From: Marichromatium gracile
GTDB taxonomy: Bacteria; Pseudomonadota; Gammaproteobacteria; Chromatiales; Chromatiaceae
Length of the DNA stretch: 64,000 nucleotides
Assembly: GCF_004343155.1 (NCBI RefSeq)
Contig: NZ_SMDC01000014.1
Location: 23,473-87,472, forward strand
Direction: 5' to 3'
The notes beneath the pieces were generated by a model. That model saw only the letters and a program-made list of their open reading frames with translations, was not told the DNA's origin and did no database searches. Shown one piece after another: positions 14,690 through 22,805 of the stretch. Made by a program: the position numbers and the translations under genes. Position 1 is the first letter of the stretch; each line of letters begins with the position of its first letter.

Positions 14690-16537
14690 TCAGCCGGTCG
14701 CCGCCAGTGCGACCGGGGTGTCCTCGTCGAGCGCGGCGATCTCCTCGAGCAGGCGGGTGAAGTCGTGCGAGTCCTGGGCGGCGTAGTTGAGGTTCTTCAG
14801 TAGCGCGGTGAGCCGGGTGAAGAAGGCGCGCGCGGCGTCCTTGTCGGCAAAGGCGCGCTCACGCCCGATCAGGCTGTCGATCAGCTCGAAGATCTGGCGC
14901 TGGCGCGCCAGTGGTACCGCCGCGTCGACCGCGTCGAAGGCGTCCTGCTGGAGGAAGGTCATGTCGAGCAGCAGCGCCTGCTGGTAGGTGACGTAGTCCT
15001 CGGTGGTCACGCCCTCCTCGCCGGTGACCTGCATCATCTGCTGCACCGCCTCGCCACGGACCAGGAGCTGCTGCATCGCCTCGACCCGACGGTTCCAGTC
15101 GGCACCGAGATGTTGTTCGTACCAGGGGGCGAGCTGGCCGAGATAGCGTGACCAGGAGATCAACGGGTCGATCGCCGGATAGAAGCGCTTGTAGGCGCGA
15201 TCGTAGGACAGTCCGAGGAAGCACTTGACGGTGCTCAGGGTCGACTGGGTGACCGGTTCCTCGAAGTTGCCCCCGGCCGGCGAGACGGTGCCGATCATGG
15301 TCAGGCTGCCGACGCTGGCGTCGGCGGTGCGCACCACCCCGGCGCGCTCGTAGACGCTGCGGATCGCCGAGTCGAGATAGGCGGGGAAGGCCTCCTCGCC
15401 GGGGATCTCCTCGAGCCGCCCGGAGGTCTCGCGCATCGCCTGCGCCCAGCGCGAGGTGGAGTCGGCCAGCAGCAGCACCTGATAGCCCATCTGGCGGTAG
15501 TACTCGCCGAGGGTGATGCCGGTGTAGATCGAGGCCTCGCGCGAGGCCACCGGCATCGACGAGGTGTTGCAGATGATGATGGTGCGATCCATCAGCGAGC
15601 CGCCGGTCTTGGGGTCGGAGAGCTGGGGGAACTCGCTGATGGTCTCGACCACCTCGCCGGCGCGCTCGCCGCAGGCGACCACGATCACGATGTCGACGGC
15701 GGCGTGCTTGGCCAGCAGGTGTTGGAGCACCGTCTTGCCGGCGCCGAAGGGGCCGGGGATGCAGCCGGTGCCGCCGCGGGCGATGGGAAAGAAGGTGTCG
15801 ATCAGACGGATGCTGGTGGTCATCGGCTCGTCCGGATAGAGTCGCTCGGTGGTGCGCGTGCGCAGCATGTGCTCGGTGAGCGCGCGGCGTACCGGCCAGC
15901 GCTGGATGAGATCGAGCGAGCGCTCGTGGCCGCGCCGGTCGCGGATGCGCGCCACCGGGGTGTCGACGGTGATACTGCCCTCCTGGATCCAGGTCACCTC
16001 GACCTCGCCCTCCTGATCGAAGGGCACCATGATCTTGTGGGTGTAGCGTCCCTCCTGGACGGTGCCGAGCACCCCGCCGGCGCGCAGCCGCGCGCCGTGC
16101 TGGACCAGCGGCACGAAGGACCACTTGCGGTTGCGATCGAGGGCGTCGAGATCGACCCCGCGCGGCAGGAACACGCCATGGGTGATGGCGATCTTCTCCA
16201 GCGGGTTCTGCAGGCCGTCGTAGACCTCGCCGAGCAGTCCCGGGCCGAGCTCGACCGAGAGCAGCTCATCGGACTGCTCCACCGGATCGCCGATGCTCAC
16301 CCCGCGGGTGTCCTCGAACACCTGCACGTCGGCGAACTCGCCGCGCACCCGCAGCACCTCGGACTTGAGTCGCTCCCCGTCGCTACGCTCGGGGCGGATG
16401 AACACCACCTCGTTCTTCTTCAGCGGCAGGCGCGTACCGTTGCGCCAGCCGGCCTCGATGGTGGCCAGGCTCTCCTGGACCGAGACCACCCGGGCGGGCG
16501 AGTCGGCCTGGACCTGGGGTGTCAGCGCGTCATCCAT
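14690..16537 (-). CDS. atpA: V-type ATP synthase/ATPase subunit A (catalytic)
   Basis: Catalytic subunit of the V1/A1 head. The 615-residue length is right for the family because of the non-homologous insert absent from F-type beta subunits. The Walker A loop GPFGAGKT lies at about residues 261-269, the catalytic-glutamate segment reads CGERAGEV, and LADSTSRWAQAMRE and SPAGGNFEEPVTQ follow. This is the last gene of the seven-gene minus-strand operon, 44 bases after the DUF2764 gene. In most bacterial operons of this type A precedes B directly; here they are at opposite ends. Confidence 0.97.
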   Translation of the reverse strand: MDDALTPQVQADSPARVVSVQESLATIEAGWRNGTRLPLKKNEVVFIRPERSDGERLKSEVLRVRGEFADVQVFEDTRGVSIGDPVEQSDELLSVELGPGLLGEVYDGLQNPLEKIAITHGVFLPRGVDLDALDRNRKWSFVPLVQHGARLRAGGVLGTVQEGRYTHKIMVPFDQEGEVEVTWIQEGSITVDTPVARIRDRRGHERSLDLIQRWPVRRALTEHMLRTRTTERLYPDEPMTTSIRLIDTFFPIARGGTGCIPGPFGAGKTVLQHLLAKHAAVDIVIVVACGERAGEVVETISEFPQLSDPKTGGSLMDRTIIICNTSSMPVASREASIYTGITLGEYYRQMGYQVLLLADSTSRWAQAMRETSGRLEEIPGEEAFPAYLDSAIRSVYERAGVVRTADASVGSLTMIGTVSPAGGNFEEPVTQSTLSTVKCFLGLSYDRAYKRFYPAIDPLISWSRYLGQLAPWYEQHLGADWNRRVEAMQQLLVRGEAVQQMMQVTGEEGVTTEDYVTYQQALLLDMTFLQQDAFDAVDAAVPLARQRQIFELIDSLIGRERAFADKDAARAFFTRLTALLKNLNYAAQDSHDFTRLLEEIAALDEDTPVALAATG

Positions 16538-16581
16538 TGCGGGTTCCTCTTCGGCAAGGTCGGGCGATCGGCGCGGCGCGC

Positions 16582-17271
16582 TCAGGCCGCCGCCTCGGGG
16601 GTGAGTTCGACCCCGTCGAGCGCGGTCTCGATCAGGTCATCGAAGCGCGCCAGTGCGCGCTCGTGGTGATAGCTGGTCCAGCGGGCCACCAGATCCCAGC
16701 GCAGCGCGTAGATGATCACCGCGGCGAAGTCGAAGTGGTGGCCGTCGTGGAGTCGTTCGAGATGCTCCCAGACCGTCCTCAGCAGCAGTCGCTCGACGCC
16801 GATGGCATCGCCCTGGTCGAGGCGGCGCGCGGCCTCCGGCAGCCAGGGGCAGGCGCGTTCGAGCCGGAACGCCGGTTCGTTCCAGTGGCGGCGCACCTGT
16901 TCGGTCCAGCGCCCGTATCCCCAGCGCCGCTCGCTCGGCGGCGGCTCGCCACGATGGCGACGGCGCAGCGCGCAGATCAGCGTGCGCATCTCCAGTCGCC
17001 AGTCGGCGAGGTCGCGGGCGAAGGGATCGGGCAGGGTGGGGATCTGCCGCCGGGCGCGCTCGAGGACGGCCTGGTCGCTGCTGTGCGGGTCCTGCTCGGC
17101 CCATTCGATCAGGGTTCTCAGGGTGCGCAGGGTGCGCGCGTCCTCGGCGTCGAGCTGGGTCAGGCGCTGTTCGAGACGGATGCGCGAGAGCGGCGTCTGG
17201 CGCGCGGTGAACAGCGCCCCGTGCGCCGGCAGTGCGCTCAGCAGCATGGCGTAACGGTGTGAGTCGGTCAT
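16582..17271 (-). CDS. DUF2764 V-ATPase-associated protein (probable subunit C counterpart)
   Basis: 229-residue protein of the DUF2764 family, found in bacterial V-type ATPase operons (Chlamydia-type) between E and A, where a canonical subunit C is missing. The short N-terminus MTDSHRYAMLLSALP, the central alpha-helical content and FDFAAVIIYALRWDLVARW near the C-terminus fit. I infer that it does the job of subunit C, linking the stator to the central stalk cap. It starts 12 bases after atpE and is followed by atpA. Confidence 0.75.
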   Translation of the reverse strand: MTDSHRYAMLLSALPAHGALFTARQTPLSRIRLEQRLTQLDAEDARTLRTLRTLIEWAEQDPHSSDQAVLERARRQIPTLPDPFARDLADWRLEMRTLICALRRRHRGEPPPSERRWGYGRWTEQVRRHWNEPAFRLERACPWLPEAARRLDQGDAIGVERLLLRTVWEHLERLHDGHHFDFAAVIIYALRWDLVARWTSYHHERALARFDDLIETALDGVELTPEAAA

Positions 17272-17283
17272 GGCGCCACCCCG

Positions 17284-17985
17284 CTACTTCACCATCCCCT
17301 CGAGGATGGCGCGGAAGCGAGGCTGGAGGTGGGCGAGCAGCAGCGCCGCGACCTTGTCGTCGGTGAGGTCGATCTGCACGTCCTGGTCGCGCAGCGAGAG
17401 ACGGATGCCCTGGCTGTCGTCGTCGCCGACGCTGAAGGTCACGCCCTCGGCGAGCACGTTGCCGGCGATCGAGAGCACGAAGTGCGACAGCGAGCCCTCG
17501 CGCAGTTCCAGCGGGTTGCGCCGCAACTCCTCGGGGCCGACCAGCGCCTTGGGCAGCTGGATGTCGACCGCCTGGCCGGCATCGATGCCGGCCTCCGCGC
17601 GTGCGGCGCGACCGACCTCGAGGATCAACTGTTGGAGGAAGCTCTGCTGTTCGAGCTCGGCGGCGATCAGCCGCTTGACCTCGTCGCTGAAGCGATCGGA
17701 GAGCTCGGACTTGAGCCGCAGCACGGTGTCGCGCATGGCGATGCGCAACGCCTCCTCGCCGCCCTTGCGCAGGGCCTCGGCCTCGCGCCGTGCCTCCTCG
17801 ACGATGGCCGCGGCGCGCTCATTGGCGGCGCGCTCGATCTCGCCGGCCTGACGGCGCGCGGCGCGCTCGATCTCGCCGGCCTGGTCGCGCCCGGCGCTCA
17901 CCCCTTCCTCGCGCAGCCGCGCGATCAGGGTCTCGATACCGGAGGAGGCGAGCCCCTCGGGGATGCCGCTGTCTGTGGTGGTCAT
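17284..17985 (-). CDS. atpE: V-type ATPase subunit E (peripheral stalk)
   Basis: 233-residue peripheral-stalk subunit. A long alpha-helical N-terminal half carries repeated glutamate/arginine/alanine blocks (GEIERAARRQAGEIERAANE, about 38-57), followed by a globular C-terminal half with DLTDDKVAALLLAHLQPRFR. ATG at 17985 is preceded by GGGGGAGCTGAACAG, a good ribosome site; the frame upstream of it is not conserved. The near-duplicate GEIERAA blocks, about 11 residues apart, are an imperfect internal repeat and match the right-handed coiled-coil spacing typical of these stalks. No separate subunit G/H gene is seen next to it. Confidence 0.88.
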   Translation of the reverse strand: MTTTDSGIPEGLASSGIETLIARLREEGVSAGRDQAGEIERAARRQAGEIERAANERAAAIVEEARREAEALRKGGEEALRIAMRDTVLRLKSELSDRFSDEVKRLIAAELEQQSFLQQLILEVGRAARAEAGIDAGQAVDIQLPKALVGPEELRRNPLELREGSLSHFVLSIAGNVLAEGVTFSVGDDDSQGIRLSLRDQDVQIDLTDDKVAALLLAHLQPRFRAILEGMVK

Positions 17986-18004
17986 CTGTTCAGCTCCCCC
18001 CGGT

Positions 18005-18451
18005 TCAGGCCGGGATGCCGCCGGCGAGCACCAGCGCGAAGACGAAGGCGAACACCGCGAAGCCCTCGACGATCGCCGCCGGGGCCAGCGACAGACCGAA
18101 GATCTCGGGCTTGGTCTTGCTCGCGTGGATCGCCGAGGCACAGGCCTGGCCCTGGCGTACCGCCGAGAACAGCAGCGCCAGGCCGGCGAGGATGCCGATG
18201 CCGAACAGCGCCGGGGCGGTGTCGACGGTGACCTCGCGCTGCAGGGTGAACATGATCACGATGCCGTAGATGACCTGGGAGGAGGGCATCACCGAGATGC
18301 CGATATAGCGGCCGTAGCCGGAATCGGTGTCGACCATGGCGCCGATCGCCGCCTGACCGGCGATCGCGCAGCCGATGATGCTGCCGATGGCGCCGAGCGC
18401 CATGGCACCGCACAGCCCCGCCCAACCCAGTGCAATCACCAGTTCGTTCAT
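18005..18451 (-). CDS. atpK: V-type ATPase subunit K (membrane rotor ring)
   Basis: 148-residue proteolipid with four membrane helices, two hairpins per protomer. Ion-binding glutamate E129 lies in the fourth helix (AAIVEGFAVFAF). Gln59 in PSSQVIYG and Gln100 in VRQGQACA align with the glutamines that bind Na+ in Enterococcus hirae NtpK (Q65 and Q110, with E139). This argues for Na+ coupling, by alignment from memory. ATG overlaps the atpI stop (ATGA). Confidence 0.92.
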   Translation of the reverse strand: MNELVIALGWAGLCGAMALGAIGSIIGCAIAGQAAIGAMVDTDSGYGRYIGISVMPSSQVIYGIVIMFTLQREVTVDTAPALFGIGILAGLALLFSAVRQGQACASAIHASKTKPEIFGLSLAPAAIVEGFAVFAFVFALVLAGGIPA

Positions 18452-20253
18452 TCGCTCAGCTCCGTCTTCTTGAAGGGCTTGAAGGGATAGCCCTCGCCGG
18501 CCAGCGCCCAGTTGTAGAACTCGATGAAGTTCAGACGCAGTCCGTGCACCACGCCGCTCATCAGACAGAGCGCGAGGTTGAGGACGTGACCGACGAGGAG
18601 GATGAGGATCGAGAGCAGCAGTCCGAGTCCGGGCTGGCCCTGCTGGACGTCGCGCGCCAGCTCGTTGAAGGTCAGCGCGAGCGAGGCCGAGGCCAACCCC
18701 AGCGCGAACAGGCGCAGATAGGAGAGCACGTCGCCGAAGGCCTGGGTGACGCGCACCAGTTGGCGCAGACCGTCGAGCACACGTAGCAACGCCGAGGTCG
18801 GGCTGCGTATCGGACGGTCGCTGCCGAGCGTGAAGAGCGCGATCAGGCCGCCGCCGAGCAGCCACTGGCCGAGGGTGGCGAGCCAGAGCGGTCCGCTCGG
18901 GCCGGTGCCGCTCCACAGCGCGAAGCCGCCGAGCAGGGCGGCGATCCAGGCGAGCGCGATACGGCGCTCGGCCCCGGGAGCGCTGCTCAGCGCGCGTTCG
19001 ACATTGGCCAGCACCAGGTGGAGCACGCCGATCGCCACCGACAGCCACATCATGGTGGCGAAGTCGTCGAGATCGAAGACCCTGAGCTGGCCGAGCAGCC
19101 CATCGGGCGCTGGCGTGACGCCGAAGTAGCTCCCCACCAGGATCCCCCAGAGCAGCGCCCCGCCGCACAACGCGAGCGCGAGCAGGCGCAGCCGCCCCCC
19201 GGTCTCGCTGCGCCCGAGGCGGCGCCAGCCGAGTGCCAGCGCGGCGCCGAGCACCAGCGCGTAGCCGGCGTCGGAGAGGATCATCGCGAAGAACAGGGTG
19301 AAGGAGAAGAACAGCACCCGCGACGGGTCCCAGCTGCGATAGGCCGGCATCTGGTAGAAGCCGACCAGGTCCTGACCGGCGGCCACCGGGGCCGGATTGT
19401 CGAGCCGGGTCGGTGGTTGATCATCCGCGCCCGGGGCCTCGAGCAGCAACGCGAGGCCGAGCTGGTCGGCCAGCGCCTGCACGCCGGGGCAGTCCTCGAG
19501 CGCGACCCAGCCCTGGACCAGGAACAGCGCCTCGTCGTCATAGGTCTGGGCGCGGGCGTAGTTGAGCCCGGCCTGGTCCTCGGCCTCGGCGAGATGCGAG
19601 GAGAGCAGATAGATCCAGCGGGTGAGCGCGTGACGCTCGGCGATCACCGCCTCGAGTTCGATCTCGGCGCGTTCGAGCCGGCGCGCGACCTCGGAGCGAC
19701 TGAACGCGCCGGTGTGGGTACGCGCCACCGGCAGGGCGTCGGCCGGCGGTTCGCGCTCGGCGATCACCACCACCCAGGCCTGACGATGGTCGCGATGGAC
19801 GATCTGCCAGGGCAGTTCGAGTCGGGCGAGGGCGTCGAGCTGACGCAGCGGCAGGATGTAGAACCACAGCTTGCGTCCGGCGAGCGCCGCCGGCTCGGGG
19901 AGGCTGAACTCGCCCCAGGGCTCGAGTTCGGCGAGGCGCTGGCGCAGGGCGTCGCGGCGATCGCTGATGTCGCGCAGCCGCTGCTGGTTGTCGAGCACCT
20001 GGGTGATGGTCGCGGCGAGGTCGAAGTCGGTCGGCTCGCGGACCTGGCGGCGTTTGTCCGGCACCTCGCGCAGATGGCGCAGCGCCTTGCGCGCCTCCAG
20101 GGCATGGGGCGAGGGGGTGCGCTCGGGCTCTCTGGGGTGAGCGCCGAGTTCGACCAGGTGCATGCAACCGAGCTGCTGGAGCTGCTCGAGCACCGCGTCC
20201 TTGTCGGCCGCGAGTCCGGCCAGGGTGACGCGGCGCATCGTCATGATGCTCAT
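18448..20253 (-). CDS. atpI: V-type ATPase subunit I (membrane stator subunit a)
   Basis: 601-residue stator subunit that carries the ion half-channels beside the K ring. The N-terminal half is cytoplasmic and helical, starting MSIMTMRRVTLAGLAADKDA. The C-terminal half (about 320-590) has seven or so membrane helices, with DPSRVLFFSFTLFFAMILSD at its beginning and a late conserved helix (LRLNFIEFYNWALAGEGYPF). Its start overlaps the atpD stop and its stop overlaps the atpK start, both by 4 bases, so D, I and K are translationally coupled. Confidence 0.94.
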   Translation of the reverse strand: MSIMTMRRVTLAGLAADKDAVLEQLQQLGCMHLVELGAHPREPERTPSPHALEARKALRHLREVPDKRRQVREPTDFDLAATITQVLDNQQRLRDISDRRDALRQRLAELEPWGEFSLPEPAALAGRKLWFYILPLRQLDALARLELPWQIVHRDHRQAWVVVIAEREPPADALPVARTHTGAFSRSEVARRLERAEIELEAVIAERHALTRWIYLLSSHLAEAEDQAGLNYARAQTYDDEALFLVQGWVALEDCPGVQALADQLGLALLLEAPGADDQPPTRLDNPAPVAAGQDLVGFYQMPAYRSWDPSRVLFFSFTLFFAMILSDAGYALVLGAALALGWRRLGRSETGGRLRLLALALCGGALLWGILVGSYFGVTPAPDGLLGQLRVFDLDDFATMMWLSVAIGVLHLVLANVERALSSAPGAERRIALAWIAALLGGFALWSGTGPSGPLWLATLGQWLLGGGLIALFTLGSDRPIRSPTSALLRVLDGLRQLVRVTQAFGDVLSYLRLFALGLASASLALTFNELARDVQQGQPGLGLLLSILILLVGHVLNLALCLMSGVVHGLRLNFIEFYNWALAGEGYPFKPFKKTELSE

Positions 20254-20855
20254 GCCAGACCTCCCCGTTGACGCTTGGCCTTGGCGATCTTGGAACGCAC
20301 CACGGCGGCGCGCTCGGCGTCGGAGAGGGCGACGCGGATGCGCTTGATATGGGCGCGGGTGCGTGGGATCAGCACCTTCTCGAACAGGTTGACGCGCTGG
20401 GTGACCTTGCGCACTGCGGTCTCGAGCAGGGTCACGCGCTGTTGCTGCAGACGCAGTCGGATGCGCAGTTCGAGCATCTGTTCGAGCCGCTCGACCAGTG
20501 GATCGACCCAGTGCGGGCGGCTCAGGCAGCCGTAGTCGACACGGTCGAAGTCGACTCCGACGAGCCGCGGCAGCCGGGTGCCCATGCGATTCTCCTCGTC
20601 GATGCGGATCTGGGTGACGCGGGTCAGTCCGGCCAGCGGGATCTCGGTGTTGGCGAGCATCGGCAGCTGTTCGCGCACCTGTTCGCGCAGGGTGGCGATG
20701 GCTTGCTCGAGCGCGGTGCGCTCGTCCTGGGCGCGGGCGCGCTCGGCGAGTAGCTGGCGGCGCTTGAGATCGAGCGAGGGCAGATAGCGCTCGAAGGTCT
20801 GCAGCTGGCGCTGTTGCTTGGCCAGCGATGACTTGCTCAGGCTCAGTCGTGCCAT
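20250..20855 (-). CDS. atpD: V-type ATPase subunit D (central stalk)
   Basis: 201-residue rotor shaft protein, counterpart of F-type gamma. It is almost wholly alpha-helical. The N-terminus MARLSLSKSSLAKQQRQLQ and the C-terminal helix with KVTQRVNLFEKVLIPR are diagnostic of the subunit D family. The gene lies 16 bases after atpB and overlaps atpI by 4 bases. No subunit F gene (the stalk partner of D) is recognisable in the operon, as in Chlamydia-type operons. Confidence 0.93.
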   Translation of the reverse strand: MARLSLSKSSLAKQQRQLQTFERYLPSLDLKRRQLLAERARAQDERTALEQAIATLREQVREQLPMLANTEIPLAGLTRVTQIRIDEENRMGTRLPRLVGVDFDRVDYGCLSRPHWVDPLVERLEQMLELRIRLRLQQQRVTLLETAVRKVTQRVNLFEKVLIPRTRAHIKRIRVALSDAERAAVVRSKIAKAKRQRGGLA

Positions 20856-20871
20856 GGCCGCGCTCCCGGGG

Positions 20872-22332
20872 TCAGGCGACCGCGTCGTGCGGGTCGTCGA
20901 GGCGGGGGAAGTACTTGTCGATGAGCTGTTGCTTCATCAACAGGTCCGCGGGCTCGAAGCACTCGGCCAGGGTCTGCCAGCAGAGATCGAGCGCGGCCTC
21001 GAGCGGCAGGCTGACCTCGATGTCCATGAAGCGCTCGCGAAACAGCCGACCGAACCTGAGCAGGCGGTGGTCGAACTCGGAGAGTTCGAAGGCCATCGCC
21101 TGTTTCTGCTCGGCGTCGCGGGCGCCGGAGTAGAAGCGGATCATGGTGTTCATGATCTGGCCGTGGTCCTCGCGGGTGACCTTGCCAATGACATGCTGCT
21201 TGAGTCGCGAGAGTGAACCGAAGGGGTCGATGGCGCCGTCGTGCAGATAGAACTGCCCCTCGGTGATGTAGCCGGTATTGTCCGGGACCGGATGGGTGAC
21301 GTCGTCGCCGGGCATGGTGGTGACCGAGAGGATGGTCAGTGAGCCGCCGTCCTTGTAGTCGGCGGCCTTCTCGTAGCGGCGCGCGAGCTGGGAGTAGAGG
21401 TCGCCCATGTAGCCTCGGTTCGAGGGGACAGACTCCATCGCGATACCGACCTCCTTCATGGCGTCGGCATAGGCGGTCATGTCGGTCAGGAGCACCAGCA
21501 CCCGCTTGCCCTCCTCGACGGCGAAGCGCTCGGCCACCGCCAGCGCCATGTCCGGCACTAGCAGCCGCTCGACCACCGGGTCGGAGGCGAGGTTGACGAA
21601 CATCACCGTGCGGGCGAACACCCCGGCATCCTCGAAGCGACGCAGGAAGTAGTGATAGTCGTCGAAGATCAGCCCGAGGCCACCGAACACCACGATGTCG
21701 GCGTCGGCCTGGATGCCGATGCGCGCGAGCAGCTGGTTGTAAGGCTCACCGGCGACCGAGAAGATGGGGATCTTCTGGCTCTCGACCAACGAGTTGAAGA
21801 CGTCGATCATCGGCACGTCGGTGCGGATCATCTTCGAGGCGAGCAGTCGGCGCGCGGGGTTGGCCGGCGGACCACCGATGTCGAGCTTGGGGTCCTGGGA
21901 GAGGTCGGGGGCGGTGTCGAGGGGCTCGCCGTCGCCACGGAATACCCGCCCGAGGATGTTGGCCGAGTAGGTGACCTGCATCGGGTGCCCGAGGAAGCGT
22001 ACCGAGGCCTCGGTGGAGAGCCCCTTGGTGCCGGCGAAGACCTGCAGCGAGACCAGGTCGCGGTCGATGCGGATGGCGCGCGCCAGCGAGCTGAAGCCAC
22101 CGGGGTCCTCGACCAGCGCCAGATCGTCGAAGGCGACACGGGTCTGAGTGTTGCCGCCGCGGCTCGGGACCCTCACCTTGAGGATGTCTCCGACGATCTC
22201 GACGACCTTGGAGTAGCGAACCAGGGTTTGGGTCACCTTGAGGGTCTCCGTGCTGGTCTGGCGCGGGGCGGATGCCTCGGGCCTGCTCTCAGTCGATGGT
22301 ATCAGCTGCGTCTCGATGGCTCCAGTTGACAA
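20872..22332 (-). CDS. atpB: V-type ATPase subunit B (regulatory)
   Basis: Non-catalytic nucleotide-binding subunit of the V1 head, 486 residues if started at TTG 22332. The recognisable family sequence begins at YSKVVEIVGDILKVRVPS (about residue 40) and includes FSVAGEPYNQLLARI in place of a full Walker A loop, and NRGYMGDLYSQLARRYEKA. The first roughly 38 residues are Ser/Thr/Pro-rich and unlike family members. TTG at 22332 has no good ribosome site, so the true start may lie later. It is the first gene of the operon; downstream order is D-I-K-E-DUF2764-A. Confidence 0.93.
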   Translation of the reverse strand: MSTGAIETQLIPSTESRPEASAPRQTSTETLKVTQTLVRYSKVVEIVGDILKVRVPSRGGNTQTRVAFDDLALVEDPGGFSSLARAIRIDRDLVSLQVFAGTKGLSTEASVRFLGHPMQVTYSANILGRVFRGDGEPLDTAPDLSQDPKLDIGGPPANPARRLLASKMIRTDVPMIDVFNSLVESQKIPIFSVAGEPYNQLLARIGIQADADIVVFGGLGLIFDDYHYFLRRFEDAGVFARTVMFVNLASDPVVERLLVPDMALAVAERFAVEEGKRVLVLLTDMTAYADAMKEVGIAMESVPSNRGYMGDLYSQLARRYEKAADYKDGGSLTILSVTTMPGDDVTHPVPDNTGYITEGQFYLHDGAIDPFGSLSRLKQHVIGKVTREDHGQIMNTMIRFYSGARDAEQKQAMAFELSEFDHRLLRFGRLFRERFMDIEVSLPLEAALDLCWQTLAECFEPADLLMKQQLIDKYFPRLDDPHDAVA

Positions 22333-22805
22333 TGGTCTGGTCGGTGCTCGAACGGTGGCCCTGTGGGGCGTTGCCGACGGTCATCCGGCGGTCGTGTTTT
22401 CCTCGTCGAAACATGCGATTGTAGACCTCCGGGCCGATTCCCCAGACCTGCTGTCGGGGATGTTCGGGCAGACGAATGGCGCCTCCCCAGGCTTGACAAG
22501 CACGGCGCTGGCCGCCAGAAACAGGTGAGCGACCCCGGCCCCTCGGGCCGGATGTAACGAAGGGGTCTGACTTTAAGGATGGCCAAGGCGCATGCTGCCG
22601 AGAGACCACGGCGGGTGCGCTGTCACGGAGGGCGCGTCACGCGTTGATCGGGGTGGGCGAGATCGCCAGCGTGTGACGTGGGGCAAGTCGTCGGAGACGA
22701 ACATCACGTTGACGACCCGGGCGTGCGCGACACCTCCTGCCCGTCGTGACTGGCGGCAGGCGCGCGAGTCTTGCAACAACGGATCGAGCGATTTCCGACA
22801 AGTCC
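22333..22805. other. 473-base intergenic region between divergent V-ATPase operon and histidine kinase
   Basis: No convincing gene. It should hold the promoters of both divergent units. A TACAAT hexamer on the minus strand (22418-22423) could be the -10 of the V-ATPase promoter but has no good -35 partner. A TTGACA on the plus strand at 22494 lacks a matching -10. A nested hairpin lies at 22531-22567. Several short frames here lack ribosome sites and conservation. Confidence 0.5.
22531..22567. other. Nested hairpin of unknown role
   Basis: GACCCC at 22531-22536 pairs with GGGGTC at 22562-22567. Inside, CGGCCC (22536-22541) pairs with GGGCCG (22545-22550) across a CTC loop. There is no T-tract on either strand, so it is not a standard intrinsic terminator. 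It lies in the divergent intergenic region between the V-ATPase operon and the kinase. Confidence 0.4.

Noticed and set aside
15704..16669. Plus-strand 321-residue frame over the V-ATPase A gene
   Set aside because: Antisense shadow of a highly conserved gene in GC-rich DNA; no motifs.
22494..22522. Sigma-70 promoter from TTGACA at 22494
   Set aside because: No acceptable -10 at 16-18 bases spacing.
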